This document shows positions 9,244 to 17,417 of a stretch of 64,000 bases of DNA, one piece after another (positions within the stretch are counted from its first letter, which is position 1; the number at the start of each line of letters is the position of its first letter). The notes below the pieces were generated by a model. That model was not told where the DNA came from, searched no databases, and saw nothing but the letters and a program-made list of their open reading frames with translations. The DNA lies in contig NZ_CP050831.1 in the NCBI RefSeq assembly GCF_012113595.1, positions 2,790,001 to 2,854,000 on the forward strand, given 5' to 3'. This stretch comes from Bacteroides faecium (GTDB taxonomy: Bacteria; Bacteroidota; Bacteroidia; Bacteroidales; Bacteroidaceae). The translations under genes were made by a program, and so were the position numbers.

Positions 9244-10245
9244 ATGAAAAGTATAATTTTGAGTTGGGCACTGGTAGCGGTTTGTACACTGACGACACTA
9301 TCCGTGCAAGCCCAGGATGCTGTGAGCCTGGAAATTGTCGACGGTTTGTATAATGACGGTTTGAAAGCCAAGATGGAAAGAAACACCGGTGCACTGTTGA
9401 CAGAAATAAACAAGGCATTCAAAGAAAACAGAGCGTTGAACCTGGCGCCGTTGGGACTGACCGATTCGGCTGAACGGGGACTTAGTGCTTTGTGGGAGAA
9501 TACACACTTTTACTGCGATGATTCCGAAGTGGTGCAGTCATGTATCCGCAACGGAAACGGCTATCAGATTCGTCAGATACCTCTGATGATAAAACCGATA
9601 GGCGATACACTGGACGATGAATATCAGGAAGCAGTGATTAATTACGACGCTAACGGAAGTATCACTCGCTTCAACTTTACCCTCAGCACCACAGTCTATC
9701 AGAATGTGATGAAGAAAGGGAAGACAGTGACTGAGATTGCCCGCCGCCAGGAAATTCTTTCCTATGTAGAGCAGTTCCGTACGGCTTATAATGAAAAGGA
9801 TACCACATTTTTAAAAAACATCTTCAGCGAAGATGCATTGATTATTACAGGTACCGTAACCAAAGTCAAGAAAACTGATGGCGCAGGAATTACCTATAAT
9901 AAAGTGACCTACAAGAAACAGGGCAAGCAGGAATACATCAACAACCTGAAAAGAAGCTTTGCCGCAAACAAGTGGATTAACGTCCGCTTCGACGAAGTGA
10001 AAGTGGTAAAACACCCTAATCCGAAGATGGAAGGTTTCTATGGAGTAACCGTACATCAACTTTATGCCAACAGTAGCGGATATAATGATGACGGTTATCT
10101 GTTCATGTTGTGGGATTTCCGCGACAAGAATCAGGTGCAGATTCATGTACGTACCTGGCAGCCTCGTTGGATGAATACAGCAAAAACAGAAGAAATCGCC
10201 CAGGAAGAAATCTTCACTCCCGGCGATTTTGTAATTGACTTATAA
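9244..10245 (+). CDS. Exported protein with NTF2-like domain
   Basis: The product has 333 residues and a signal peptide (about 1-22, ending SVQAQ). The first ~165 mature residues are unrecognised. From about 168 to 310 the pattern fits an NTF2/SnoaL-like cone fold: a helix with REILSYVEQFRTAYNEKD, then FLKNIFSEDALIITG, and a C-terminal sheet with GYLFMLWDFRDKNQVQIHVRTWQP. NTF2-like domains bind small ligands or serve as interaction modules, so function is not implied by the fold. It is 25 bp after the previous gene and 14 bp before the next, consistent with the same operon. Confidence 0.65.
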   Translation: MKSIILSWALVAVCTLTTLSVQAQDAVSLEIVDGLYNDGLKAKMERNTGALLTEINKAFKENRALNLAPLGLTDSAERGLSALWENTHFYCDDSEVVQSCIRNGNGYQIRQIPLMIKPIGDTLDDEYQEAVINYDANGSITRFNFTLSTTVYQNVMKKGKTVTEIARRQEILSYVEQFRTAYNEKDTTFLKNIFSEDALIITGTVTKVKKTDGAGITYNKVTYKKQGKQEYINNLKRSFAANKWINVRFDEVKVVKHPNPKMEGFYGVTVHQLYANSSGYNDDGYLFMLWDFRDKNQVQIHVRTWQPRWMNTAKTEEIAQEEIFTPGDFVIDL

Positions 10246-10259
10246 ACTTAATCAGACAA

Positions 10260-11633
10260 ATGAAACAATTATATCGTTTTTTATTATTGCTGGGCTTTGC
10301 ACTGGTGATAGGTGTGAAGGCAAATGCACAAAGAGTATCTTTTGTTGAGCCTAAAGAAGACGCATCTCTCACCGTCAGCCCCAATCGGGTAAAAATAGTC
10401 GTTCATTCCAACAGCGACAAGATGGAAATGTCGCACAACATGGGTGAAGAAAGAGGAGTAAGAACGGGCAATGACGACGGAACTTACTCTTATACCATCG
10501 ACTATAATTTCCCCGAAGATTATGATGAAGATTTTATGAAATCCACCTTTCTCGTCAGACTCCCTGGCGGGCAGAAGGAGTTTATGCTCATTTTGCGGAA
10601 AGGCAAAGGATTCTCCGGAACTTTCAACGAAAACTTCACCATTACAGCCGAAAAGAACAACGACGGACTTTTTCCAGAATCCAAGGCAGCAAAGGTTACC
10701 TTCCTGTCGGATATGAAGAAGCTCAATATCGAGTGTAACGGCAAACCCTGTTTTGTAGAAGGAAAAGCCGTTCCCGCGGACGGATGCAACATGACTGCCG
10801 CAGTGAGTAATGAAAGCGGTGTGATGAACGCATATAGCATCGTATTTTCACTGGACGAAGAAAAGAAGACACCAACCTTTATCAAACATCCGGTTTTCAA
10901 AATCAAGTCAAGCTTCTCCAATGAGATTGGAGTCGACCTTGGCGGAGACTTGCAATATAAAAAGTCATACAGCTATACGGTTGTCAGCAATATAAAGGTT
11001 GTTGAAAAAGAAGCATCCTTCGAAGAAGTGCTCGCCAGGGCGCAGGCCAAGGAGAAAGAATCCGACTTCTTTGCAGCCGCCAATGCCTATCAGGATGCGC
11101 GCAGCCATATAGACTGTCCGGCAGACCGGAGAAGTGAACTCGAATCCCAACTGGGCAGAATGAATTCCGCCCGCAGATTCCTGCACTATGCCGAGAAATT
11201 TGAAAGACAAGGCGCAAGAGTGGAACGCAAGGAAGGTTTTACGGCCGACAGCGTGTTCATCTACTACCGTGGCGCTATCCGCAGCTATAAGAAAGTCCTT
11301 GAATACGCTCCCGGCGCAACTGTATATGCACAACGTGAAGAAGCACTGGAAAGTAAACTGAAAGACCACCCGATGAACAATAAAGTAACAACTGTTACTG
11401 TGAAATATCAGGAAATCACCGGAACCCATCCGAATGGTGGGGGAATACCTATCTATGCTTCTTATACATCTGAAAAGCCAAAGGCAAGCAGTGACGATAA
11501 ACCTCTCGGAACTACGCGTGGCGATGGCTCATTCCGTCTGGTATTCAAGACTACGCCGCCACCTTATCTCTATTTCTATGGAGACAAAAAGTCTTACGCA
11601 ATAGACAGCACGACAACTGAAATCAATTTCTAA
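10260..11633 (+). CDS. Exported protein with helical-repeat segment
   Basis: The product has 457 residues with a signal peptide (about 1-22, ending VKANAQ). The N-terminal ~230 residues look like beta-sandwich domains. Residues about 252-370 are strongly helical and resemble TPR-type repeats (EEVLARAQAKEKESDFFAAANAYQ is split here by its helix turn). The last ~80 residues resemble a carboxypeptidase-regulatory-like beta-sandwich, with GTTRGDGSFRLVFKT matching its usual GDGxF pattern. Repeat and sandwich modules suggest a scaffolding role in the periplasm rather than an enzyme. It is 14 bp after the NTF2-like gene. Confidence 0.6.
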   Translation: MKQLYRFLLLLGFALVIGVKANAQRVSFVEPKEDASLTVSPNRVKIVVHSNSDKMEMSHNMGEERGVRTGNDDGTYSYTIDYNFPEDYDEDFMKSTFLVRLPGGQKEFMLILRKGKGFSGTFNENFTITAEKNNDGLFPESKAAKVTFLSDMKKLNIECNGKPCFVEGKAVPADGCNMTAAVSNESGVMNAYSIVFSLDEEKKTPTFIKHPVFKIKSSFSNEIGVDLGGDLQYKKSYSYTVVSNIKVVEKEASFEEVLARAQAKEKESDFFAAANAYQDARSHIDCPADRRSELESQLGRMNSARRFLHYAEKFERQGARVERKEGFTADSVFIYYRGAIRSYKKVLEYAPGATVYAQREEALESKLKDHPMNNKVTTVTVKYQEITGTHPNGGGIPIYASYTSEKPKASSDDKPLGTTRGDGSFRLVFKTTPPPYLYFYGDKKSYAIDSTTTEINF

Positions 11634-11672
11634 TCAAATCTACTATAATTAAACATTTTAAACTTTGTTGCA

Positions 11673-12524
11673 ATGAAAAACAAACATCTGTTATTAGCTT
11701 TCGCAGCTATTCTTGGATTGGCTTTTGTGTTTCCTAATTCATTAAGTGCTCAGAAAAAAGAGAAGAAGAAAAAGGAAAAGAAAGAATTTGTGTGGGAACT
11801 GCCGGATCCCTCGGGTGATGAGAACATAGACAACTATCTTCTCTCTTGCGATACCTTGTATAACAAGATTACGACCTACAAGGACAGTTTGTCACATTAC
11901 AAGTATCAGGAAGCCGCTTTTACCGTAAACGGCAAGAATTATCTCTTCAAATGTATGATTGACTCTGTCAACAATCAGTTCCTGAGTTACGGTATGGGAC
12001 GCTGGCAAGTGGCACAAGGTATTATGGCAGGAGCAAATATTGTTCTCGACGCTACTACCCTTAGTCTGAAAACAGCTACGGCTGCTCTGTCTCTCCCTAA
12101 TTTGGGACTGAAAGCAATCAAATACTTCAAACCCGTGAAAGATTTAGGCCCTCACGTGATTGGTATGGGTCTGAAAGAAATTCCTGCTATCAAGAAAGAA
12201 TGTCAGAACACTATGCGTAAGTATGGCAACGCAAAGAAAGCAGCCATCCTTCCCGAAAATTTGGACGTTGCTGTCCGCGAACATCTGATTGCCGAACTTG
12301 GCATCGACAATAGCACCTTTGATAAATGGTATGGCAAATATATCTTCGTCAACGAAGATATACAAGAAGCCGCCGAAGGCACAGAAAACCAAGTTGTAGA
12401 AAAGACGGACGAAGAAAAAGACGCCGGCAACAAACTGACCGATTATAAGAACTTCGGAGTTGCCGACCTGCCGGAAGGACAAGCCGAACCGTCAGAAGAG
12501 GAAGAAATGAACTTATTGAGCTAA
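11673..12524 (+). CDS. Exported lysine-rich protein, last gene of the tubulin-like operon
   Basis: The product has 283 residues with a signal peptide (about 1-26, ending LSAQ). A lysine/glutamate run follows at once (QKKEKKKKEKKEF). The middle is mixed, with a small hydrophobic, alanine-rich patch (about 115-150: ANIVLDATTLSLKTATAAL). The C-terminus is acidic and ends EEEEMNLLS. No family is recognised. A 39-bp gap separates it from the upstream gene, and two hairpins, the second an intrinsic terminator, follow the stop. It is therefore the natural end of the eight-gene unit. Confidence 0.6.
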   Translation: MKNKHLLLAFAAILGLAFVFPNSLSAQKKEKKKKEKKEFVWELPDPSGDENIDNYLLSCDTLYNKITTYKDSLSHYKYQEAAFTVNGKNYLFKCMIDSVNNQFLSYGMGRWQVAQGIMAGANIVLDATTLSLKTATAALSLPNLGLKAIKYFKPVKDLGPHVIGMGLKEIPAIKKECQNTMRKYGNAKKAAILPENLDVAVREHLIAELGIDNSTFDKWYGKYIFVNEDIQEAAEGTENQVVEKTDEEKDAGNKLTDYKNFGVADLPEGQAEPSEEEEMNLLS

Positions 12525-12538
12525 TCCGAACCGGAGAA

Positions 12539-12568
12539 TTGTTCTTATGACCCAGTCATAAAGAACAA
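12539..12568. other. Hairpin after the tubulin-like operon
   Basis: Arms TTGTTCTTATGAC and GTCATAAAGAACAA pair around a 3-nt loop with one bulge. It has no T-run, so it may protect the mRNA 3' end or work with the terminator just downstream. Confidence 0.5.
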
Positions 12569-12580
12569 CGAAAACAATAC

Positions 12581-12640
12581 GAATGGCGCAGTAATATGGA
12601 TGAAATAAGAAATCCATATAACGTGCGTCATTCTTTTTAT
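12581..12640 (+). terminator. Intrinsic terminator of the tubulin-like operon
   Basis: A ~20-bp imperfect stem (12581-12601 with 12612-12633) around a 10-nt A-rich loop is followed directly by TTTTTATTT. It separates the operon from the ATPase/DUF4435 unit. Confidence 0.7.
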
Positions 12641-12696
12641 TTGTTACCTTTACTGAAAACTGCTGTAAATGTGACCCGATTGTCGGATGATTTATT

Positions 12697-12704
12697 TATA
12701 TTTG
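12697..12704 (+). promoter_or_regulatory. -7 promoter element of the ATPase/DUF4435 unit
   Basis: TATATTTG matches TAnnTTTG and lies 21 bp before the ATPase start, so the leader would be very short. No clear -33 TTTG was found. Confidence 0.55.
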
Positions 12705-12725
12705 CCTTGATTAATACTGAATATT

Positions 12726-13577
12726 ATGGAACAACAGGCTAATTATATCCGTCGTATCGAAATCCACGGACTATGGGAACGCTTTAATATAGGATGGGAT
12801 TTGCGTCCCGATGTGAACATCCTTTCCGGCATCAACGGGGTGGGGAAGACCACCATTCTGAACCGTTCGGTAGGATACCTCGAAGAACTTTCCGGCGAAA
12901 TGAAAAGTGACGAAAAGAACGGTGTGCGCCTTTTCTTCGACAATCCCGAAGCAACTTATATCCGCTACGACGTTATCCGGAGCTACGACCGCCCCCTGAT
13001 TATGGGCGACTTCACCGCCCGCATGGCCGATAAGAACGTAAAGTCCGAACTGGACTGGCAACTCTATCTCCTGCAACGCCGCTACCTCGACTATCAAGTC
13101 AACATCGGTAACAAAATGATAGAAATGCTTTCCAGTACCGATGAAGAAGAACGCCGCAGGGCAGCTACCCTGTCCATAGCCAAGCGTCGTTTCCAAGATA
13201 TGATTGACGAACTTTTCAGCTACACCCGCAAGAAGATAGACCGTAAACGGAACGACATCGCCTTCTATCAGGACGGTGAACTGCTGTTCCCCTACAAACT
13301 GTCTTCCGGCGAAAAGCAAATGCTCGTCATCCTGCTCACCGTACTCGTGCAGGACAATGACCACTGCGTACTCTTTATGGACGAACCGGAAGCCTCGCTC
13401 CACATCGAATGGCAACAGAAATTGATTGCCATGATACGTGAACTGAATCCGAATGTGCAAATCATCCTGACCACCCATTCGCCCGCCGTCATCATGGAAG
13501 GCTGGCTGGATGCCGTGACGGAAGTAAGCGATATATCAACGGAAACAGATGGATTTAAAGTGTCTCCCGTTCATTAA
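12726..13577 (+). CDS. ABC-type AAA ATPase, PARIS AriA-like
   Basis: This 283-residue cytoplasmic ATPase has Walker A GINGVGKT (35-42), an ABC signature SSGEKQM (about 193-199), Walker B VLFMDEPEAS (about 215-224) and a switch histidine in TTHSP (about 249-253). This is the OLD/SMC-like AAA15/AAA21 layout. Together with the downstream DUF4435 gene it has the two-gene arrangement of the PARIS anti-phage system, where AriA is such an ATPase and AriB a DUF4435 nuclease. It is shorter than the enterobacterial AriA I know of (~450-500), so the coiled-coil insertion between Walker A and signature is reduced. Family membership in the ATPase clan is clear; the defence role is inference from the pair. 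Confidence 0.8.
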   Translation: MEQQANYIRRIEIHGLWERFNIGWDLRPDVNILSGINGVGKTTILNRSVGYLEELSGEMKSDEKNGVRLFFDNPEATYIRYDVIRSYDRPLIMGDFTARMADKNVKSELDWQLYLLQRRYLDYQVNIGNKMIEMLSSTDEEERRRAATLSIAKRRFQDMIDELFSYTRKKIDRKRNDIAFYQDGELLFPYKLSSGEKQMLVILLTVLVQDNDHCVLFMDEPEASLHIEWQQKLIAMIRELNPNVQIILTTHSPAVIMEGWLDAVTEVSDISTETDGFKVSPVH

Positions 13578-13592
13578 TCACTAATCATTAAA

Positions 13593-13632
13593 CCGTTAAT
13601 CACTAGCTACTCACCCGTTAATCATTAGCTAC
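13593..13632. repeat. 18-bp direct repeat built of heptamers, abutting a start codon
   Basis: Two near-identical copies (13593-13610 and 13615-13632) contain heptamers such as TTAATCA and TTAGCTA. Similar words occupy the preceding 20 bp. The second copy ends one base before the DUF4435 start codon, so the repeat occupies the ribosome-binding region. Confidence 0.6.
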
Positions 13633-14634
13633 ATGGCAACTTCACTACGAGATAACCTGACTTCTTCATACTTCAACGCAGCCCACAAGCTCTACTCGAA
13701 GAAAGCCCGCCGGCGTATCATAGCTTATGTAGAAAGCTATGACGACATTGCTTTCTGGCGTACCCTGCTTGAAGAGTTTGAAGATGACGAACACTATTTC
13801 CAGGTGATGCTACCTTCGGCCAACTCCCTCGCAAAAGGGAAAAAGATGGTACTCATGAACACCCTCAATACAGCCGAACTGGGAAGAAGCCTGATAGCCT
13901 GCGTAGACAGCGACTATGATTTCCTGTTGCAGGGAGCGACCAACACTTCCCGCAAAATCAACCGGAACAAATACATTTTCCAAACCTACACGTATGCTAT
14001 TGAAAACTACCATTGCTTTGCCGAAAGCCTGCATGAAGTATGTGTGCAAGCCACATTGAACGACCGCTTCATCCTTGATTTCAATGCTTACCTAAGGAGG
14101 TATTCCGAAATCGTGTATCCTCTTTTCCTGTGGAATATATGGTTCTACCGCCAACGGGATACCTACACCTTTCCGATGTACGACTTCCACACCTATACTT
14201 CCTTGCGTGAAATAAGTCTCAAACATCCGGAAAAGAGTCTGGAAGCATTGCAACAGCGTGTCAACCAAAAACTGGCGGAACTGAAAAAACGCTTTTCCCG
14301 CAGTATTAACCAAGTGAATGCGTTGCGTACCGAACTGAGAGAATTGGGATTGATGCCGGAAACCACCTACTTATATATGCAGGGGCATCATGTGATAGAC
14401 AATGTGGTAATGAAACTCCTCACCCCGGTGTGTACGGTGCTGCGCCGGGAGCGTGAACAGGAAATCAAACGATTGGCGGAACATAATGAACAATTCAAGA
14501 ACGAATTAACTTGTTATCAGAACAGTCAGGTGAATGTAGAAATCATGCTGAAGAAGAACGTAGCTTACAAACGGCTGTTCCACTACGACTGGCTGAGACA
14601 AGATATACATGAATATTTAGAAAAAGGGAAATAA
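13633..14634 (+). CDS. DUF4435 protein with TOPRIM-like motifs, PARIS AriB-like
   Basis: This 333-residue protein matches the DUF4435 pattern: IIAYVESYDDIAFW places a glutamate at E34 with D37/D38, and CVDSDYD places acidic residues at D92, D94 and D96. These correspond to the Glu and DxD motifs of TOPRIM folds. In PARIS, the DUF4435 protein AriB is the nuclease effector released by the ATPase. The C-terminal half is long, basic and helical (about 190-320). It is the second gene of a unit with the ATPase, 55 bp apart, and 30 bp before the channel gene. The key acidic residues look intact. Other DUF4435 systems exist, so the exact system is uncertain. Confidence 0.75.
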   Translation: MATSLRDNLTSSYFNAAHKLYSKKARRRIIAYVESYDDIAFWRTLLEEFEDDEHYFQVMLPSANSLAKGKKMVLMNTLNTAELGRSLIACVDSDYDFLLQGATNTSRKINRNKYIFQTYTYAIENYHCFAESLHEVCVQATLNDRFILDFNAYLRRYSEIVYPLFLWNIWFYRQRDTYTFPMYDFHTYTSLREISLKHPEKSLEALQQRVNQKLAELKKRFSRSINQVNALRTELRELGLMPETTYLYMQGHHVIDNVVMKLLTPVCTVLRREREQEIKRLAEHNEQFKNELTCYQNSQVNVEIMLKKNVAYKRLFHYDWLRQDIHEYLEKGK

Positions 14635-14664
14635 AAACTAAAAAGAAAAAGAGAGAAACTGCTT

Positions 14665-16005
14665 ATGGATGAAGTAAAAGAAGTGATTGACATAGCACCC
14701 GTTACATTGGTAAATGGTGAGACGGAGAATGCAGGTGACGCAATGATGCAGGGAGTGAACAATACCTTGTTGTCAATGGGAGTGGATGAAGTCTGGGCGG
14801 ATAAGATTGATAATTTTGTCATATTATTGATTATCATAGGTGTAGCCCTGTTGGCTAATCTGATTTGCCGTAAGATTATCTTGCGTACAGTAGCCAGACT
14901 GGTGAAACAAACGAAAGCCACCTGGGACGACATCGTATTCAATGATAAAGTGATGGCGAACCTTAGTCGGATGGTCGCGCCGATATTAATTTATATTGCC
15001 ATCCCTATTGCATTCCCCGACCATGCGGATTCCGCCTTGCTCGACTTCCTACGCCGGCTTTGTATGATTTACATACTTGCCGTATTCCTGCGCTTCGTAA
15101 GTGCCCTGTTTACTGCCATCTACCTGGTATACAGTGCCCGCGAGCAATATAGAGACAAACCTCTGAAAGGACTTTTGCAAACAGCGCAAGGCATTCTTTT
15201 CTTTATAGGAGCTATCATTATCATCAGTATCCTGATAAAGCAGAATCCTGCGGTATTGCTGACCGGCCTCGGCGCTTCCGCCGCCGTCCTGATGTTGGTT
15301 TTCAAAGACAGTATCATGGGCTTTGTTTCCGGCATTCAGCTTTCCGCCAATAATATGTTGAAAGTAGGAGACTGGATTACGATGCCGAAATATGGTGCGG
15401 ACGGAACAGTGATAGAAGTTTCATTGAATACGGTAAAGGTACGCAACTTCGACAATACCATCACCACCCTTCCCCCTTACCTGCTGGTCAGCGACTCTTT
15501 CCAGAACTGGCAAGGGATGCAGGAATCCGGCGGTCGTCGTGTGAAACGTTCCATCAATATCGACATGACCAGCGTACACTTCTGCACACCTGAAATGTTG
15601 GCAAAGTATCGGAAGATACAAATATTGAAAGACTACGTGGACGAAACGGAGAAAGTGGTGGAAGACTATAATAAAGAACATAATATTGACAACTCAGTGT
15701 TAGTAAACGGCCGCCGGCAAACCAATTTGGGAGTTTTCCGCGCCTATCTGACTAATTATCTGAAAAGTCTGCCTACCGTTAATCAGGATTTGACTTGTAT
15801 GGTACGCCAGCTCCAGCCTACTGAAACCGGTATCCCGTTGGAACTTTATTTCTTTTCCGCCAATAAAGCGTGGGTTGCCTATGAAGGCATACAGGCAGAT
15901 GTATTCGACCATGTGCTTGCCATTATCTCTGAATTCGACCTGCGCGTATTCCAAAACCTGTCGGGTGCGGACTTGCACCGGATAGGAGTAAAGATAGAAA
16001 ATTGA
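14665..16005 (+). CDS. MscS-family mechanosensitive channel (YbdG-like)
   Basis: This 446-residue inner-membrane protein has a ~50-residue N-terminus, then about five transmembrane segments (from about residue 50). The pore helix and beta domain follow: GLGASAAVLMLVFKDSIMGF and VGDWITMPKYGADGTVIEVS. The TVKVRNFDNTITTLPPYLLVS block and the long insert after QNWQGMQESGG are typical of the YbdG/MscM branch, which is larger than E. coli MscS (286). Such channels release solutes on hypo-osmotic shock. It follows the DUF4435 gene by 30 bp and may be co-transcribed with it. Whether that link is functional is unknown, because membrane channels near defence genes can also be ordinary neighbours. Confidence 0.88.
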   Translation: MDEVKEVIDIAPVTLVNGETENAGDAMMQGVNNTLLSMGVDEVWADKIDNFVILLIIIGVALLANLICRKIILRTVARLVKQTKATWDDIVFNDKVMANLSRMVAPILIYIAIPIAFPDHADSALLDFLRRLCMIYILAVFLRFVSALFTAIYLVYSAREQYRDKPLKGLLQTAQGILFFIGAIIIISILIKQNPAVLLTGLGASAAVLMLVFKDSIMGFVSGIQLSANNMLKVGDWITMPKYGADGTVIEVSLNTVKVRNFDNTITTLPPYLLVSDSFQNWQGMQESGGRRVKRSINIDMTSVHFCTPEMLAKYRKIQILKDYVDETEKVVEDYNKEHNIDNSVLVNGRRQTNLGVFRAYLTNYLKSLPTVNQDLTCMVRQLQPTETGIPLELYFFSANKAWVAYEGIQADVFDHVLAIISEFDLRVFQNLSGADLHRIGVKIEN

Positions 16006-16060
16006 AAAGCACAATAAAACAAATAATATTCCAATAAAATCACAATAAACTACGTATATT

Positions 16061-16957
16061 ATGAACGCACCTTTACCTAACCAAATTATCCGTGAGATTA
16101 CTCCTTTATCAGACAAGGACTGTTTTTATATCGCGGAACGTTATAAGACGGAATTCACTTATCCCATTCACAACCATTCCGAGTTCGAACTGAACTTTAC
16201 GGAGAAAGCGGCGGGAGTGAGAAGAGTGGTCGGAGATTCTTCCGAAGTGATAAGTGACTATGACCTGGTCTTGATAACAGGTAAAGACCTCGAACACGTA
16301 TGGGAGCAGAACGAGTGCCGTTCGAAGGAGATACGGGAGATAACGATTCAGTTCTCTTCCGACCTCTTCTTCAAGAGTTTCATCAATAAGAATCAATTCG
16401 ACTCCATCCGCCGGATGCTGGATAAGGCGCAGAAAGGACTTTGTTTTCCGATGTCCGCGATTCTTAAAATATATCCGTTATTGGATACGCTTGCTTCCGA
16501 GAAACAGGGATTCTATGCAGTCATCAAGTTTATGACGATTCTCTACGAACTCTCCCTTTTCGAAGAAGAATCCCGCACGTTGTCCAGTTCGTCGTTTGCC
16601 AAGATAGATATTCATTCCGACAGCCGACGTGTGCAGAAAGTGCAGGAGTATATCAACTCCCATTATCAGGAAGAGATTCGTTTAGGGCAGTTGGCAGATA
16701 TGGTCGGAATGACGGACGTATCATTCAGCAGGTTCTTCAAACTGCGTACGGGAAAGAATCTTTCCGATTATATCATTGATATCCGTCTTGGTTTCGCTTC
16801 CCGCCTGTTGGTGGATTCCACCATGTCGATAGCCGAAATCTGCTATGAGTGCGGATTCAATAACCTTTCCAATTTCAACCGTATCTTCAAGAAGAAAAAG
16901 GCTTGCTCGCCTAAAGAATTCCGTGAGAATTACCGGAAAAAGAAGAAGCTGGTTTAA
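16061..16957 (+). CDS. AraC-family transcriptional regulator
   Basis: The product has 298 residues. The N-terminal half is a cupin-like sensor domain (YPIHNHSEFELNF near residue 31, then LVLITGKDLEHVW). The last ~100 residues contain the two AraC helix-turn-helix motifs: LGQLADMVGMTDVSFSRFFK and IAEICYECGFNNLSNFNRIF, ending with the usual SPKEFRENYRK. AraC proteins of this size act as activators that respond to small molecules. It is 55 bp after the channel gene and 460 bp before the TonB-dependent receptor, which would be a plausible target. A repeat-filled spacer lies between them. Confidence 0.88.
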   Translation: MNAPLPNQIIREITPLSDKDCFYIAERYKTEFTYPIHNHSEFELNFTEKAAGVRRVVGDSSEVISDYDLVLITGKDLEHVWEQNECRSKEIREITIQFSSDLFFKSFINKNQFDSIRRMLDKAQKGLCFPMSAILKIYPLLDTLASEKQGFYAVIKFMTILYELSLFEEESRTLSSSSFAKIDIHSDSRRVQKVQEYINSHYQEEIRLGQLADMVGMTDVSFSRFFKLRTGKNLSDYIIDIRLGFASRLLVDSTMSIAEICYECGFNNLSNFNRIFKKKKACSPKEFRENYRKKKKLV

Positions 16958-16998
16958 CAAATCGAGTGCTATCTTACAATTAAATGATGATTATAATT

Positions 16999-17080
16999 TA
17001 GGCACGGATTACACGAATTTCACGGTTTACTGAAATATGATTGTACAAAGCAACAGTGTAATCCGCGTAATCCGTGCCTA
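16999..17080. repeat. Inverted repeat with ~9-bp internal period, second copy
   Basis: Arms 16999-17026 and 17052-17080 pair imperfectly. Each arm is built of nonamers like CACGGATTA, as in the element at 1524-1594. The spacer 16958-17417 holds this hairpin, the 22-bp array at 17142-17268, a promoter box at 17378 and otherwise nothing recognisable. Confidence 0.75.
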
Positions 17081-17141
17081 GATTTAAATCTCCGCAGGGA
17101 GTAATTGGGAAAACCATGCCTGAAGTAGTTTCTGCCATGCT

Positions 17142-17268
17142 GAAACTAAATGTTTTTCATGCGTTGAAACAAACTGTTTCACACCGAGAAACAAACAGTT
17201 TCACACCGGGAAACGAAGTGTTTCACACCGAGAAACAAAGTGTTTCAACTGATGAAACAAATTTTGGA
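17142..17268. repeat. 22-bp-period array of GAAAC-N5-GTTTC palindromes
   Basis: GAAAC begins at 17142, 17166, 17188, 17210, 17232 and 17254. After a first step of 24 the step is exactly 22. Most units read GAAAC, five bases, GTTTC, then a seven-base spacer, commonly ACACCGA. A small frame (17074-17295) runs through it, but a 22-bp period cannot encode a repeated peptide, so I treat this as non-coding. Confidence 0.85.
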
Positions 17269-17377
17269 ACTGGCGGAGAGGAGAAATTCCGGTAAAGAGA
17301 CAAGCATGTAATACGCTTGCAACCTATCTTTCAACCGATTGTCTTTTCTTCGTCTTATCATTGTAATACCCACCCCC

Positions 17378-17385
17378 TACCTTTG
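17378..17385 (+). promoter_or_regulatory. -7 promoter element of the TonB-dependent receptor
   Basis: TACCTTTG matches TAnnTTTG and lies 32 bp before the receptor start. No convincing -33 TTTG was found at the right distance, which may point to an activator-dependent promoter. Confidence 0.55.
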
Positions 17386-17417
17386 CCCACGGATTTAAAA
17401 ACGTAGAGTAAAGTTAG

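Noticed and set aside
12726..14634. Retron or OLD-type (Gabija) reading of the ATPase/DUF4435 pair
   Set aside because: No reverse transcriptase, UvrD-like helicase or fused ATPase-TOPRIM gene is present; the two-gene DUF4435 layout fits PARIS better.
17074..17295. A 73-residue protein encoded across the GAAAC array
   Set aside because: The 22-bp period shifts frame at each unit, the peptide has no domain, and there is no matching promoter or Shine-Dalgarno.
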